In this document: positions 1 to 9,258 of the stretch, piece after piece
How the letters are laid out: the number at the start of each line of letters is the position of its first letter
Position numbering within the stretch: position 1 is the first letter of the stretch
Assembly (NCBI GenBank): GCA_016291375.1
Contig: JAEEXE010000004.1
Coordinates: 1-64,000, forward strand
Direction of reading: 5' to 3'
Length of the DNA stretch: 64,000 bases
Source: Butyrivibrio sp.
GTDB lineage: Bacteria; Bacillota; Clostridia; Lachnospirales; Lachnospiraceae
Program-made: the position numbers and the translations under genes
The notes under the pieces: model-generated
Database searches by the model: none
Seen by the model: only the letters and a program-made list of their open reading frames with translations
Told to the model about the DNA's origin: nothing

Positions 1-28
1 TTTGACCATTTAAAAGTTAGGAGCAGAT

Positions 29-241
29 ATGATCGTTATAAATTTAGATGTCATGATGGCAAAACGGAAGATGGGACTGACGGAGCTTGCAAGCAAAGTC
101 GGAATTACCCTTGCTAATCTATCCATTCTAAAAAACAATAAAGCCAAAGCCGTAAGGCTTGAAACCCTTGATGCTATATGTAAGGCTTTGGAATGTCAAC
201 CGGGGGACATCCTCGAATATGTTGACGATGAGGAGAAATAA
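29..241 (+). CDS. Small XRE/Cro-type transcriptional regulator
   Basis: A 70-residue protein that is essentially one helix-turn-helix domain of the Cro/C1 (HTH_26, YozG-like) type. It has the pattern LTELASKVGI followed by LSILKN, then a conserved tail in which an LDAICKALEC helix precedes the PGDILEY motif. Proteins of this type are short DNA-binding regulators and are often encoded beside a membrane protein. Here the stop codon is only 2 nt before the start of the downstream membrane protein, so the two are almost certainly co-transcribed. The start is supported by an AGGAGC site a few bases upstream. The target and signal are unknown; control of its own operon is inference. Confidence 0.9.
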   Translation: MIVINLDVMMAKRKMGLTELASKVGITLANLSILKNNKAKAVRLETLDAICKALECQPGDILEYVDDEEK

Positions 242-243
242 GT

Positions 244-1899
244 ATGGATAATTACAATAACAATATGCCACAATACAATAACAATACGCCACAGTACAAT
301 AACCAGATTCCGCAGTACACATCTGCTGCGCCGAATATTCAGAACACCGGCAATCAGCAGGCGGCTAACGTCACTCCAATAATAAGAGGAAATGCGGATA
401 ATTTCAGAAAATACGGATTTCTTACAGCTTTACTTGGTGTGATATACGGACTTCTGATCTTTGAGAATCATTCCGGTATCACCCATCCCATTTTTATGTT
501 GGGTGCGCTGTTGATACTTAAGTTTATAAGGGCTAAGGACGGCATGTCACTTATTTCAGATTGTAACGGTAAGAAGGGGCTTGGAATCTTCTATGTAGTT
601 TCTCTGATGCTTCTTTCTGTTCACAGATGCCTTACAACCAGCATTTCTCTTGAATATCTTGAGAGATTCGCAATTGTCTTGTTGCTTCTTAGCTTTATGG
701 TATATCTATATGTAGATACTACAGGCTTTGACATCAGTGCATGGCTTTCAGGTATTTGCCTTGCCGCATTAAAGCTGATCGAGCATATTGATCGCATATT
801 TAGTGACAGGAAAGCATATAAAGGAGTTTTAAAGCGCGAAGGAAAGACAGAGAAGAACAAGAATATAAAGGCGGTTCTTATTGGAGTTGCAATATCAGTT
901 CCTATACTCGTTGTGATAATACCGCTTCTTGCATCTGCTGATGTTGTGTTTAGAAATATCTTTTCATGGTTAGAAATTGATATATATAGTAGTATTTTCT
1001 TTACTGCCAGAATGATATTTATGATAATTGCTGTTTTGGTGTGTTCATATTCCATTATTACCTCTATGGCATCAAAAGAAGCGATGATCAAGAGAAGAGG
1101 AGACGGAAGCCATAATCCTGTAATAGCGACCACATTTACCGGTATTCTGGGAGCTGTGTACCTGGTTTTCTGTGCGATCCAGTTCTTATATCTGTTTAGT
1201 GGAAATGTAAAGCTTCCTGAAGGATATACCTATGCCAAATATGCCCATGAAGGATTTTATCAGCTTTTGTTTGTGTGCATTATAAATATTGTTATGGTGT
1301 GCGTATGTCAGACGTTTTTTGCTGGTTCCAAGATATTAAAGGCTATGCTCACTGTGATAGCGGTATGTACATATGTTATGATAGCTTCTTCCGCAATGAG
1401 GATGATCCTTTATATAGGTGCATACCACCTTACATTCCTAAGGCTCTTTGTGCTTTGGTTCCTTGCTGTACTGGTGTTTTTGCTCACATTCCTTATTATA
1501 GGTATGTATATTAAAAAGTTTCCTGTATTTAAGGCAGGCATGGTGGTCATCACTGTTGCATTCCTTGTATTTGTATACAGTAACCCCGAATACAGGATTG
1601 CCAAATATGACCTTGTTGTGGCAGCAAATAGTGCCAAAGAGTATAAATCGGTAAGGGAATATATTAGTGAGAAGCTGTCTTATGATGTGATTCCTGCAAT
1701 TGAAGATGATAAAGAACTTCTGCAGCTTTTTATTGAGTGCCACGTGGATGAATATTATGAAGATTCCCATTTATTTTCCGGGCATGCTAAATCCGAAAAG
1801 GACATAATCCATTATAAATATGAAGATAAATATAAGGGATTTAGAAAATTCAATTTTGCATATAATTATGCAAGCAAGTATTTGCCGACAAGCAAGTAA
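244..1899 (+). CDS. DUF4153/DUF4173-type multi-pass membrane protein
   Basis: A 551-residue protein with an Asn/Gln/Tyr-rich, low-complexity cytoplasmic-looking start (repeats of the form NNNxPQY over the first 30 residues). About ten hydrophobic segments follow between residues 55 and 440, and then a charged C-terminal domain rich in Tyr, Asp and Glu. This layout and the internal IAKYDLVVAANSAKEYKS region fit the DUF4153/DUF4173 family of unknown function found in Firmicutes. It is translated directly after the XRE regulator, so the pair may be a sensor-regulator or autoregulated unit. A perfect 15-bp hairpin follows the stop codon. No catalytic motif was recognised. Confidence 0.75.
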   Translation: MDNYNNNMPQYNNNTPQYNNQIPQYTSAAPNIQNTGNQQAANVTPIIRGNADNFRKYGFLTALLGVIYGLLIFENHSGITHPIFMLGALLILKFIRAKDGMSLISDCNGKKGLGIFYVVSLMLLSVHRCLTTSISLEYLERFAIVLLLLSFMVYLYVDTTGFDISAWLSGICLAALKLIEHIDRIFSDRKAYKGVLKREGKTEKNKNIKAVLIGVAISVPILVVIIPLLASADVVFRNIFSWLEIDIYSSIFFTARMIFMIIAVLVCSYSIITSMASKEAMIKRRGDGSHNPVIATTFTGILGAVYLVFCAIQFLYLFSGNVKLPEGYTYAKYAHEGFYQLLFVCIINIVMVCVCQTFFAGSKILKAMLTVIAVCTYVMIASSAMRMILYIGAYHLTFLRLFVLWFLAVLVFLLTFLIIGMYIKKFPVFKAGMVVITVAFLVFVYSNPEYRIAKYDLVVAANSAKEYKSVREYISEKLSYDVIPAIEDDKELLQLFIECHVDEYYEDSHLFSGHAKSEKDIIHYKYEDKYKGFRKFNFAYNYASKYLPTSK

Positions 1900-1936
1900 G
1901 AAAGTTTGTTATTTGTAGCATACTCACGATAAATAT

Positions 1937-1971
1937 GAAAGGAGTGAAATCGTATTGATTTCACTCCTTTC
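1937..1971. terminator. Bidirectional intrinsic terminator
   Basis: Perfect 15-bp inverted repeat (GAAAGGAGTGAAATC, 5-nt loop, then its complement). It lies between the ends of the converging DUF4173-type gene and the clostripain-like gene. Stretches of T and A flank both sides, so it can stop transcription from either direction. Confidence 0.8.
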
Positions 1972-2008
1972 TATATTATAAGTCTTCCGAAGAAGACGGT
2001 TTAACTGA

Positions 2009-4159
2009 TCATTGCTCGCGGAAAACTACTTTTCCGGTACTGTCTATATCAAATGCAGCTCCGTCTAATACGGAATAATCTCCGTATACATCGTAGATAT
2101 AAAATTCTGTGTAATACGTACCTGTTGGCATACGACTGCAGGTAATCTCAGTGTTACCTGTAACAGTGTATTTTTCACCGGCCACTTCAGATTCTTCGTC
2201 ACTGTCGAGTATGGTTTGAGTATAAATGGGAACAATGACATCGCCCTCTTTAAGTTTATCAGTTTCTCTTGATGCAGCGCCGTTTTCATCTACTCCGTCC
2301 CATACGCCTTCTATATGCACAGAACTGTCTGCGTGATCGTATCTGATACGAAGGTTGGTTTTTTCATCGTTAAGGTAGATAGGTGATGAAAAGTAGATTG
2401 AATCTTCGGTATCATCTACAGTATATATAGCAAGATTCTGTCCATCCGGGAGAGAGTACCAAGTACCATCAAGAGTATCGCAAATATCTCCGGTATTCCA
2501 GTCGACAGTATAATCTCTGGTTTCTCCAAGAGAAATAATTGAACTATAATCATCTGAATATTGGTAAACTACTATACCTGCAGAAGCCACAAAATCATTT
2601 CCTTTTTGACCTAAAGTAAGGCTGAAATGGTTATTTGCAACCACAGGCTCTTTGGCATAATCAATAAATGGACTTTCACCGCTTGGACCATCGCCTGTAA
2701 GATAATTCCAATGAGTATCATTATTTGATCCGTAGTTCCAAATACCATTTGCATCAAAAAGCTCTATTGCTTCATAACTTGCAACATCTGTAAGCACACC
2801 GCTTCCGCATTTGCAGTTTCTGTCTATAAAAGCAAGATAATAAGGATTTACACATACCATGCTGTAGGTTTCAAGGTCAGCTTTGTCCGGAACTGCCAGC
2901 GGATAGTAAATGGAAACTCCGCATGCTTTTGGGTGCATACCGGAATTAACTGAATAAACAACCATATCATTCAGTTTCGTTTTGGCTTCTTCCGCTTCAT
3001 TAGTATATAGTGAATACGCATCTAAAACACCACCTATATCAACCATGTTTACGTAACCCTCAATAGAGTTATTTCCGCCGTAATCATCAGCCCATAAGAT
3101 GCCACGAGTAACATCGGCAATTTCAGCCGGATCGGTTATTGTTTCAAATATTGCTTTAGAAGCTGAATTGAAGCTCTTTACAAACTCATCTGTTTTAGAA
3201 AGATCAATAACAGAAATGGTTGCGGTATTTCCGTTAGCTGCATCTTTACATGAAGTAAGATAACTGTCGCACACAACTTTACCAAGTTCTACAGTATCAG
3301 CGTCTACATTATCACTAAGATAATTTGCTATTGTAACATAATCCCAACCGCCGCCGGGCTCGGTTTCTTCCGAAGCGATCATGTAATTAGCATAAGTAGC
3401 AAAAATGTTGGCATTTTCAATACCTGCCATTAGACAAGCATCAAATCCGATGAAATCAAACTTTCTTCCGGTCTTAACAAAGTAAGGGTAGAAGGCTTTA
3501 TTAAGCTCGGGAAGAGTTAATGAATCCTGATTCTCTGTTGTATCATCAAAGCAAACGCCGGTTACACTTCCGCCGCCGTGGTTCCAAAGTACAACTCCCA
3601 TGTGCTCGGAAGCATAGTTATCGGTTCCCCAGATGAGGAAATTTGCAAGAGTCGCTATATTACCCATTCCCTCGGCAGGCTCTGAATAAACTTCCTGTAT
3701 TCCCTCGGATGTTACTAAAAAGCGCTGTAACTTATCCGGGAAGATAATATCGCTTTCCCACTCAGTAGTTCCGCCTGTTTGTACAACGAAACGTACTGAA
3801 TCACTCTTGGTTCCATCACACATCTCCTGGAGGTCATCAGATGCAAGACCGCAGTCTGATTCAAGGTCACTTCCGCACAGGTACACGAAGATAGTCCATA
3901 CATCGTCTTCACCTTGAACATATCCACCTGTAGATACAGGACGGTTTATATTAAGTTCACCGTTTGAATTGTCTACGGACATTTCAAGTTTTCCGTTACC
4001 TTCAATTTTAATTTCTCCGTTAGGCCTATTGTTCGCTCCTCCGCCTGAACTATCATCCCCAAAAATCCAGATCAGAAAGAGGATAATCAGTGCCCACATA
4101 ATAGCAGCGAATATGACCCACTCCTTTACCCCCCAGTCTTTCCTTACTTTTCTGTTCAT
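2009..4159 (-). CDS. Membrane-anchored clostripain-family (C11) cysteine peptidase
   Basis: A 716-residue protein with a short basic N-terminus, one membrane anchor at residues 14-34, a Ser/Gly/Asn linker and a C11 peptidase domain from about residue 86. The catalytic pair is visible as His194 in WNHGGG and Cys242 in FDACLMAGIE. Family members cleave after basic residues, usually outside the cell or at its surface, and may need self-processing. The anchor suggests the catalytic part faces outward. The C-terminal 200 residues look like beta-rich accessory domains. The start is supported by an AAAGGAGAG site. It appears monocistronic, ending at the shared hairpin at 1937-1971. Confidence 0.9.
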   Translation of the reverse strand: MNRKVRKDWGVKEWVIFAAIMWALIILFLIWIFGDDSSGGGANNRPNGEIKIEGNGKLEMSVDNSNGELNINRPVSTGGYVQGEDDVWTIFVYLCGSDLESDCGLASDDLQEMCDGTKSDSVRFVVQTGGTTEWESDIIFPDKLQRFLVTSEGIQEVYSEPAEGMGNIATLANFLIWGTDNYASEHMGVVLWNHGGGSVTGVCFDDTTENQDSLTLPELNKAFYPYFVKTGRKFDFIGFDACLMAGIENANIFATYANYMIASEETEPGGGWDYVTIANYLSDNVDADTVELGKVVCDSYLTSCKDAANGNTATISVIDLSKTDEFVKSFNSASKAIFETITDPAEIADVTRGILWADDYGGNNSIEGYVNMVDIGGVLDAYSLYTNEAEEAKTKLNDMVVYSVNSGMHPKACGVSIYYPLAVPDKADLETYSMVCVNPYYLAFIDRNCKCGSGVLTDVASYEAIELFDANGIWNYGSNNDTHWNYLTGDGPSGESPFIDYAKEPVVANNHFSLTLGQKGNDFVASAGIVVYQYSDDYSSIISLGETRDYTVDWNTGDICDTLDGTWYSLPDGQNLAIYTVDDTEDSIYFSSPIYLNDEKTNLRIRYDHADSSVHIEGVWDGVDENGAASRETDKLKEGDVIVPIYTQTILDSDEESEVAGEKYTVTGNTEITCSRMPTGTYYTEFYIYDVYGDYSVLDGAAFDIDSTGKVVFREQ

Positions 4160-4271
4160 ACTGTCTCTCCTTTTTTTAGATAATGGATTTCAAATTACAT
4201 TAACCTTAACATTTCAGTCATTATAATATAACATCAAAGCAAAATCAATAGCATTTTTTTATAAAAGAAAA

Positions 4272-4300
4272 AGGCCTTAAGAATGTGATTCTTAGGGCCT
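4272..4300 (-). terminator. Intrinsic terminator of the small minus-strand gene
   Basis: Inverted repeat built on AGGCC-TTAAGAAT and ATTCTTA-GGGCCT with a 3-nt loop. On the minus strand it is followed by TTTTCTTTTA, so it acts for the gene ending at 4346. Confidence 0.7.
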
Positions 4301-4345
4301 ATAGCACAATATTTGTTTTAATATGTCATAATATATCTTTAATAT

Positions 4346-4639
4346 TTACTCTGAAATGTCAGCGGGAGAAACTATCATATTAATAGATTCCATAGCAATC
4401 TCATAGATTGTGGCAAGTTCTTTGGAACCTTCATCATCTCTTTCCGCAAGCTTCCTATACTGAGTTGTAAAGTACGCTCTGGCTTGTTCTATTGATGCGC
4501 GGGAGATCACATGTCCGTTACAGTACATAGTTCCCGTCTCGGAATTGTATTTACCGGAAGAAGCTTTGTTCTTCTGGGCATCGCCAACTCCCATTGATTT
4601 GGCAAGTGAATATATCAGATCCTCGCGTCCGTCTGTCAT
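4346..4639 (-). CDS. Small conserved-looking protein of unknown function
   Basis: A 97-residue soluble protein beginning MTDGREDLIYSLAKSMG. The ATG at 4639 is preferred over an upstream TTG at 4696 because AGGAGG sits 5 nt before it. The region TMYCNGHVISRASIEQARAYF reads like a short structured domain, followed by a helical segment ending in ADISE. I do not recognise the family. There is no signal peptide or membrane segment. It has its own terminator and is transcribed away from the large secreted protein, so it appears to be a single-gene unit. Codon use matches the neighbours. Confidence 0.7.
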   Translation of the reverse strand: MTDGREDLIYSLAKSMGVGDAQKNKASSGKYNSETGTMYCNGHVISRASIEQARAYFTTQYRKLAERDDEGSKELATIYEIAMESINMIVSPADISE

Positions 4640-4967
4640 TATGACCTCCTCCATTGCGTTTTTTCTATTATAGCGCAAGAGCAGCCATGGATTCAATATA
4701 AAGCGCTGGGGAAGATGTCAGATTTGATTATTCGGAGGGCAGTATGGGACTTAGTACCTGATTATTGCTGGGATTAATGACATTTGTATGGAATAAACAT
4801 ATGATTCATCAGCCTTTAAATTATTTTTTGCCCTGAAACGCACATATACAGCGAGGTGTAAATTTTTTTTCGTTTTATGGTTAAGAAAAAGAAAAAAGGG
4901 GCCGATTTAATTAATGTGCACAAGAGTAACTTTTAAAACAAGCCGAAGAAGACTTGGAGGAAGAAAA
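4640..4967. other. Divergent intergenic region
   Basis: About 330 bases between two divergently transcribed genes, so it must hold both promoters. A run of nine T and a purine-rich stretch lie close to the start of the secreted protein. I could not pick a convincing -35/-10 pair for either gene and saw no strong inverted repeat. Confidence 0.5.
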
Positions 4968-7418
4968 TTGAGAAAGAACAACCTTTTAAAAGTAACAACA
5001 ATCGTACTTGCAGCAATGATTGCAGTAACATGTGTACCCGTAAATGTATACGCTATGGACGGTGAATCATTTGAGGATTCAGAGATCGTAAGCGAAGAGA
5101 TTCAGGAAGATACAAACGAAGAAGTAAATGAAGAAGTAAATGAAGAAGTAAACGTTGAAACATACAACGAAGATATAGAAGAGGCAGTTGAGGCAGAGGA
5201 AGTTGCAGAGGAAGCAGTTGAGACAGCAGCAGAATCCCTCGAGACAGTAGAGGCTATAGTAGAAGAGAATAACGAGGCAGGACTTGAGGCAGCATCTGCA
5301 GAAGATGGCGGAAAGGTTGCTGAGGAAGGCGTTAAGGCTTTCGTAGAGGCAGTAGAGAACCTTGATGCATCAGAGGATGTAAAAGAGGCAGCTACAGCTC
5401 TTGAGACAGCAACAGAGGAGCTTGCAGTAGCTGATGAGGCAGATAAAAAGGCAGACGAGAGTGCTGCAGAGGCAGTTGAGAATGTAGTAGCAGCTCAGTA
5501 TATTGCAGACAGCGCAGCTAAGGAAGTTGCAGAGGCTAAGGCTCAGGCAGATGACCTTGTAGAGGTTATCGCAAAGAACGATGCAACAGCAGAAGAGATC
5601 ACAGAAGCATACAATAAGCTTGATAAGCTTACAGATAATACAAAAGAGAACATCGAGATCAAGAAGGTAGCATTTGAGGCTCTTAGCGATAAGTATGAGC
5701 AGGCTAAGAAAGAGCTCATCGGTGCTCAGAAAGTATACGAAGAGACAGTAAAGGTTCTTAAGAGTGATGACAGCAACGTAGCAAAGGCAGCAGAGAGACT
5801 TGAGAATGCTAAGAATAAGGTAGAGGCTCTTTCAGAGGCTTGCGACAACGCAAAGGTAGGACTTGAAAAAGAGCTTGCAGCAGTAGAAGATATCAACGAG
5901 AAGAAGATCGTATCTGACGCAGGAAAGGATTACCTCACACAGGATTACCTCATGGAGAGCATCCTCAGCGGATATATCATTCCTAACTTTATTGATAAGG
6001 ATGCTACAAACATCACATACAGCAAGTCAATGCAGAGAGGATTTGATCGTCAGAACAGCTCACACCTCATTGTTACATACACAGATAAGGATAATAACCA
6101 GGTTGTTCGTTATTTCAACCTTGACAGAGTAGACAGACAGTTCAAAGATAATGACCAGTGGTATAGACTTGGAAGCTCAAGAGAGATCGTAATCTTTGAG
6201 AAGCCCTTAGAGGATATCACATCTTCACAGTATCAGACACAGCACTATGGCAAGAACTTACATAACAATATGGCTCAGTTCAAAAAGGACGTTAACGCCG
6301 GAGTATATGATGTATACTCATTTGATTACGCAGACGGATCACAGGAGTTTAAGGGAATAGATGAGCTTGAGGCAGGAGTAGAAAACGGCGATATCGAGAA
6401 GGTTGACGGCGTATACTACATGAACGGCATCGCTGCTCGTAAGATCGTTCAGACAACAAGCGGCAATGCTAAGCTTATCAGAGTTTCAACTAAGGATGAC
6501 GAAGGACTTAAGGCATTCATCGACAACGCAGCAAAGCTTGTTGAGAAGTATGAGAAGTACGGAGAGAGCATTGCAGATGCTCAGGATAAGATAGACGAGG
6601 CAGCAGATAAGGTTGAGGCTTTAGAGGTAGCTATCGAAGGTATCGACGAGAACAGCAAGAGAGTATCTGATATCGTTTCAAAGGACCTTGTTGCAGGACT
6701 TAGAACATATGTAAGCGAAGAGAATATTGCAAGACTTATGGATGCTGAGACAGTAGAGGATGCAGTTAAGATCCTTGATGAGATCCTTGCAGCAGCAAAG
6801 GAAGATCTTGAGAACGCAGAGACAGAGCTTGTTGAGCTTATTGAGAAGCGCGATGAGATCGGAAGAAAGATCAGCGAAGAGACAAAGGTTGCAGTAGTTG
6901 AAGATACAGTAGTAGAGAATACAACAGAGACAGTAGCAGAGGTTGCAGAGGTTGCAGAGGTTTCAGAAGTTGCAGCTGATGATAACACACAGACAGCTCC
7001 TGCAGTAGTAAATGCAGAGGCAAACGTAGCACCTATGGCAATGGTTACTGTTGCAGCAGCTAAGAGAGCAGAGGCTTCAGTAGCAAACGTTCAGGAGGCA
7101 CAGGTTGCAGGAGTAAGAACAGTTCAGGGCTCAGTTCTTGGAGCAAGAAACAGCAGAAACAGCAAGACAGCAGGCCAGAAGGCATTCGGATTCACACCTG
7201 TTTCTCACGAGAAGGCAATCATGCAGATCCTTGGAGCAAAGAGAATCAACGTTAACAACAATGATTTTGTAATGACAGGCGACTGCGCAGAAGCTTATGC
7301 AGATGGAAACGTTGCAGGTGATGTAGCAAGCCTTATCAAGAACGCTGCAGATGATATGAGCAAGAAGTGGTGGTGGATTTTCCTCCTTCCTTTCATGAGC
7401 ATTTTCGGAGGCATCTGA
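4968..7418 (+). CDS. Secreted Ala/Glu-rich coiled-coil protein with a Trp-rich hydrophobic C-terminus
   Basis: About 816 residues. The TTG at 4968 is chosen because GGAGG lies 7 nt upstream; the ATG at 4914 lacks a site. A signal peptide ends near VYA-MDG. Long Ala/Glu/Val/Lys-rich helical regions follow, including tandem EEVN units near the start, and they flank a less helical central module containing HLIVTYTDKDN, WYRLGSSREI and YYMNGIAARK. The C-terminus has a short conserved-looking block (ILGAKRINVNNNDFVMTGD) and ends KKWWWIFLLPFMSIFGGI, which could be a membrane tail. No LPXTG motif or SLH repeat was seen. The codon choice is extreme (ACA, GCA, GTA, CTT), as in groEL, so it is probably abundant. 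The function is unknown; a surface or cell-wall-spanning structural role is inference. Confidence 0.75.
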   Translation: MRKNNLLKVTTIVLAAMIAVTCVPVNVYAMDGESFEDSEIVSEEIQEDTNEEVNEEVNEEVNVETYNEDIEEAVEAEEVAEEAVETAAESLETVEAIVEENNEAGLEAASAEDGGKVAEEGVKAFVEAVENLDASEDVKEAATALETATEELAVADEADKKADESAAEAVENVVAAQYIADSAAKEVAEAKAQADDLVEVIAKNDATAEEITEAYNKLDKLTDNTKENIEIKKVAFEALSDKYEQAKKELIGAQKVYEETVKVLKSDDSNVAKAAERLENAKNKVEALSEACDNAKVGLEKELAAVEDINEKKIVSDAGKDYLTQDYLMESILSGYIIPNFIDKDATNITYSKSMQRGFDRQNSSHLIVTYTDKDNNQVVRYFNLDRVDRQFKDNDQWYRLGSSREIVIFEKPLEDITSSQYQTQHYGKNLHNNMAQFKKDVNAGVYDVYSFDYADGSQEFKGIDELEAGVENGDIEKVDGVYYMNGIAARKIVQTTSGNAKLIRVSTKDDEGLKAFIDNAAKLVEKYEKYGESIADAQDKIDEAADKVEALEVAIEGIDENSKRVSDIVSKDLVAGLRTYVSEENIARLMDAETVEDAVKILDEILAAAKEDLENAETELVELIEKRDEIGRKISEETKVAVVEDTVVENTTETVAEVAEVAEVSEVAADDNTQTAPAVVNAEANVAPMAMVTVAAAKRAEASVANVQEAQVAGVRTVQGSVLGARNSRNSKTAGQKAFGFTPVSHEKAIMQILGAKRINVNNNDFVMTGDCAEAYADGNVAGDVASLIKNAADDMSKKWWWIFLLPFMSIFGGI

Positions 7419-7440
7419 TCAATAACAAATTAAAGATAGA

Positions 7441-7469
7441 AAGCGGGTCCCAAAAGGGCCTGCTTTTTT
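7441..7469 (+). terminator. Intrinsic terminator of the secreted coiled-coil gene
   Basis: Stem AAGCGGGTCC with GGGCCTGCTT (two G-U pairs), then six T. The 7469-7613 repeat begins directly after the T run. Confidence 0.75.
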
Positions 7470-7613
7470 ATGATATAGGAAATTTCTCCGAAATTCCTAT
7501 ATCATAAAAAGCGCTCCGCTATGGATGCGCACTCGCGCGATAGGAATATGTTGCCTTCAGCAACCGCGCTCGGCGCGAGAATGTCGCAAGCGACATTCTT
7601 TCTTATATCATAG
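7469..7613. repeat. Structured intergenic repeat, copy 1
   Basis: About 145 bp, identical to 61939-62083 over the first 136 bases and differing at two of the remaining nine. Order of structures: an AT-rich hairpin at 7469-7506 with 15 pairs and one bulge; an arm with CTCGCGC (7532-7538) paired to GCGCGAG (7573-7579) that encloses GTTGC-cttca-GCAAC; and a perfect stem GAATGTCGC-AA-GCGACATTC at 7579-7598. TATGATATA at the left end is complementary to TATATCATA at 7604-7612, which gives terminal inverted repeats. It contains no ORF. It could be a miniature mobile element, a processed RNA or a REP/BOX-like element. Confidence 0.85.
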
Positions 7614-7702
7614 GGACTTATTTTTGACCGGTGGTCGGAAATCTGATTTTGGAGTATAATCGGCATATCGGCATTTAATTGAAAGGTTAATTTTAGTTTT
7701 TT

Positions 7703-8350
7703 ATGAGTAATATAAATACAGTAATTTTTGATATGGACGGTACAGTGCTTAATACCCTGGAGGATCTGACAACATCGGTTAATTTTGTGATGGATAAATT
7801 CGGATTTCCTAAGCATACATTGCAGGAATACAGAAAGGTATTCGGCAACGGTATCAGACAGGCTATCGAGCTGACAGTTCCGGAGGGTACTTCCGCAGAG
7901 GTTATAGATGAGATGCTTCCTGTATTTAAGGAGCATTACGACAAGCACTGCCTTGATAAGACAAGACCCTATGACGGCATTCTTGAGCTTATGAAAGAAC
8001 TAAAACAAAGAGGCTACAAGTTGGCCATTGTATCAAATAAGATTGATTCTGCAGTAAAAGAGCTTAATCAAAGATTCTTTTCAGAGGCTGTTGAGGTAGC
8101 TATCGGAGAAAGACCGGGGATAAAGAGAAAGCCTGCACCGGATACGGTGTATGAAGCCTTGAAAGAGCTTGGAAGCAAAGTAGAAGAGTCTATATACGTA
8201 GGTGACTCCGAGGTTGATTATGCTACAGCGGTTAATTCAGGACTTCCTTGCATCTCGGTTCTTTGGGGCTTTAGAGATAAGGACTATCTTATAGAGATCG
8301 GCGCAGATGTATTTGCTAAAGAACCGAAGGATGTACTGGATCTATTGTGA
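7703..8350 (+). CDS. HAD-superfamily phosphatase, phosphoglycolate-phosphatase-like
   Basis: A 215-residue HAD hydrolase with all four motifs: Asp10 and Asp12 in FDMDGT, Ser111 in IVSNK, the basic residues of KRKPAP near 141-145, and Asp168 and Asp172 in VGDSEVD. An alpha-helical type I cap lies between motifs 1 and 2. This places it near the Gph/PGP group, whose members dephosphorylate small metabolites such as phosphoglycolate or pyrimidine nucleotides; the substrate cannot be read from sequence. It lies 40 nt upstream of the acyltransferase gene and may be co-transcribed with it. The ribosome site is weak (GAAAGG placed far upstream). Confidence 0.88.
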   Translation: MSNINTVIFDMDGTVLNTLEDLTTSVNFVMDKFGFPKHTLQEYRKVFGNGIRQAIELTVPEGTSAEVIDEMLPVFKEHYDKHCLDKTRPYDGILELMKELKQRGYKLAIVSNKIDSAVKELNQRFFSEAVEVAIGERPGIKRKPAPDTVYEALKELGSKVEESIYVGDSEVDYATAVNSGLPCISVLWGFRDKDYLIEIGADVFAKEPKDVLDLL

Positions 8351-8389
8351 TTTTCATAAAAAAATGAGGGAATGGATGTTTTAGCATAA

Positions 8390-9178
8390 ATGAACATGAA
8401 TAAGTTAAGATATTCGGATACAATATCAGACGATCATATAAGAAGAACCCATCCGGCTTTTAGGCTGATACGCTATCTGGTGTGGCTCTTTTCACCTAAA
8501 TATAAGGTGAGCGGTATAGATAATCTGCCGGAAGGCCCTGCCATCATAGCGGGTAATCACTCTCAGATGTTTGGACCGATCGCCTCAGAACTGTATTGTC
8601 CGGGGAGACACTACACCTGGTGTATATCTGAGATGATGGAAAAAGACAAGGTGGCAGAATATGCTTACAAGGATTTCTGGTCCCAAAAACCGGCAATCTC
8701 AAGACCTTATTATAAGCTTGCTGCCCATCTTATACCGCATCTTGCCGAGTTTATTTTTACAAATGCCGATACAATACCGGTTTACAGGGACAGACGCGTT
8801 ATGAAGACCTTTCAGATAACAGGGGAGAAACTATCTGAAGGAGCGAGAGTAGTCATTTTTCCTGAGGATTATGATGAGTACAATAACATCGTACATCATT
8901 TTCAGAGAGGCTTTATTCACACAGCCAAGTACTATTACAGACAAAAAGGAGAGTGCATACCCTTTGTGCCCATGTACATCTGTCCGGCACTCAAACAGAT
9001 AGTATTTGGTAAGCCTATATTTTTTGATCCTGGGAAAAAGACAGATGAAGAGGCGGAGAGAATCTGTGCATATCTTCAGGAGGCTATATCGGAGATTGCC
9101 TATGCACTTCCAAGGCACCGTGTGACGCCTTATCCAAATATTTCCAAAAGAAATTATCCGTTTAATGACAAATTATAG
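8390..9178 (+). CDS. PlsC-like lysophospholipid acyltransferase, variant active site
   Basis: A 262-residue protein of the glycerophospholipid acyltransferase fold. His57 lies in IAGNHSQMFGP, and FPED at 157-160 replaces the usual FPEG block. The usual HX4D catalytic dyad is not intact: the position of the Asp is Gly62. The family normally acylates lysophosphatidate or related lipids at the inner membrane face. It may be an active divergent form or have another role. It precedes a PAP2-type membrane protein and an E2/CAT-like acyltransferase, which suggests a small lipid-modifying locus. No signal peptide; amphipathic membrane association is likely. Confidence 0.78.
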   Translation: MNMNKLRYSDTISDDHIRRTHPAFRLIRYLVWLFSPKYKVSGIDNLPEGPAIIAGNHSQMFGPIASELYCPGRHYTWCISEMMEKDKVAEYAYKDFWSQKPAISRPYYKLAAHLIPHLAEFIFTNADTIPVYRDRRVMKTFQITGEKLSEGARVVIFPEDYDEYNNIVHHFQRGFIHTAKYYYRQKGECIPFVPMYICPALKQIVFGKPIFFDPGKKTDEEAERICAYLQEAISEIAYALPRHRVTPYPNISKRNYPFNDKL

Positions 9179-9258
9179 TAGTATATATACGCTTATATTA
9201 AAAAAGAGTATCTCTAAAGAAGAATTCAATATTTAGAAAGAGTATTTGAATTTTTACA

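Noticed and set aside
6581..6988. 135-codon minus-strand frame opposite the large secreted protein
   Set aside because: Ser/Thr/Ala-rich translation is the mirror of the Ala/Glu-rich codons on the other strand. No ribosome site and no independent signal.
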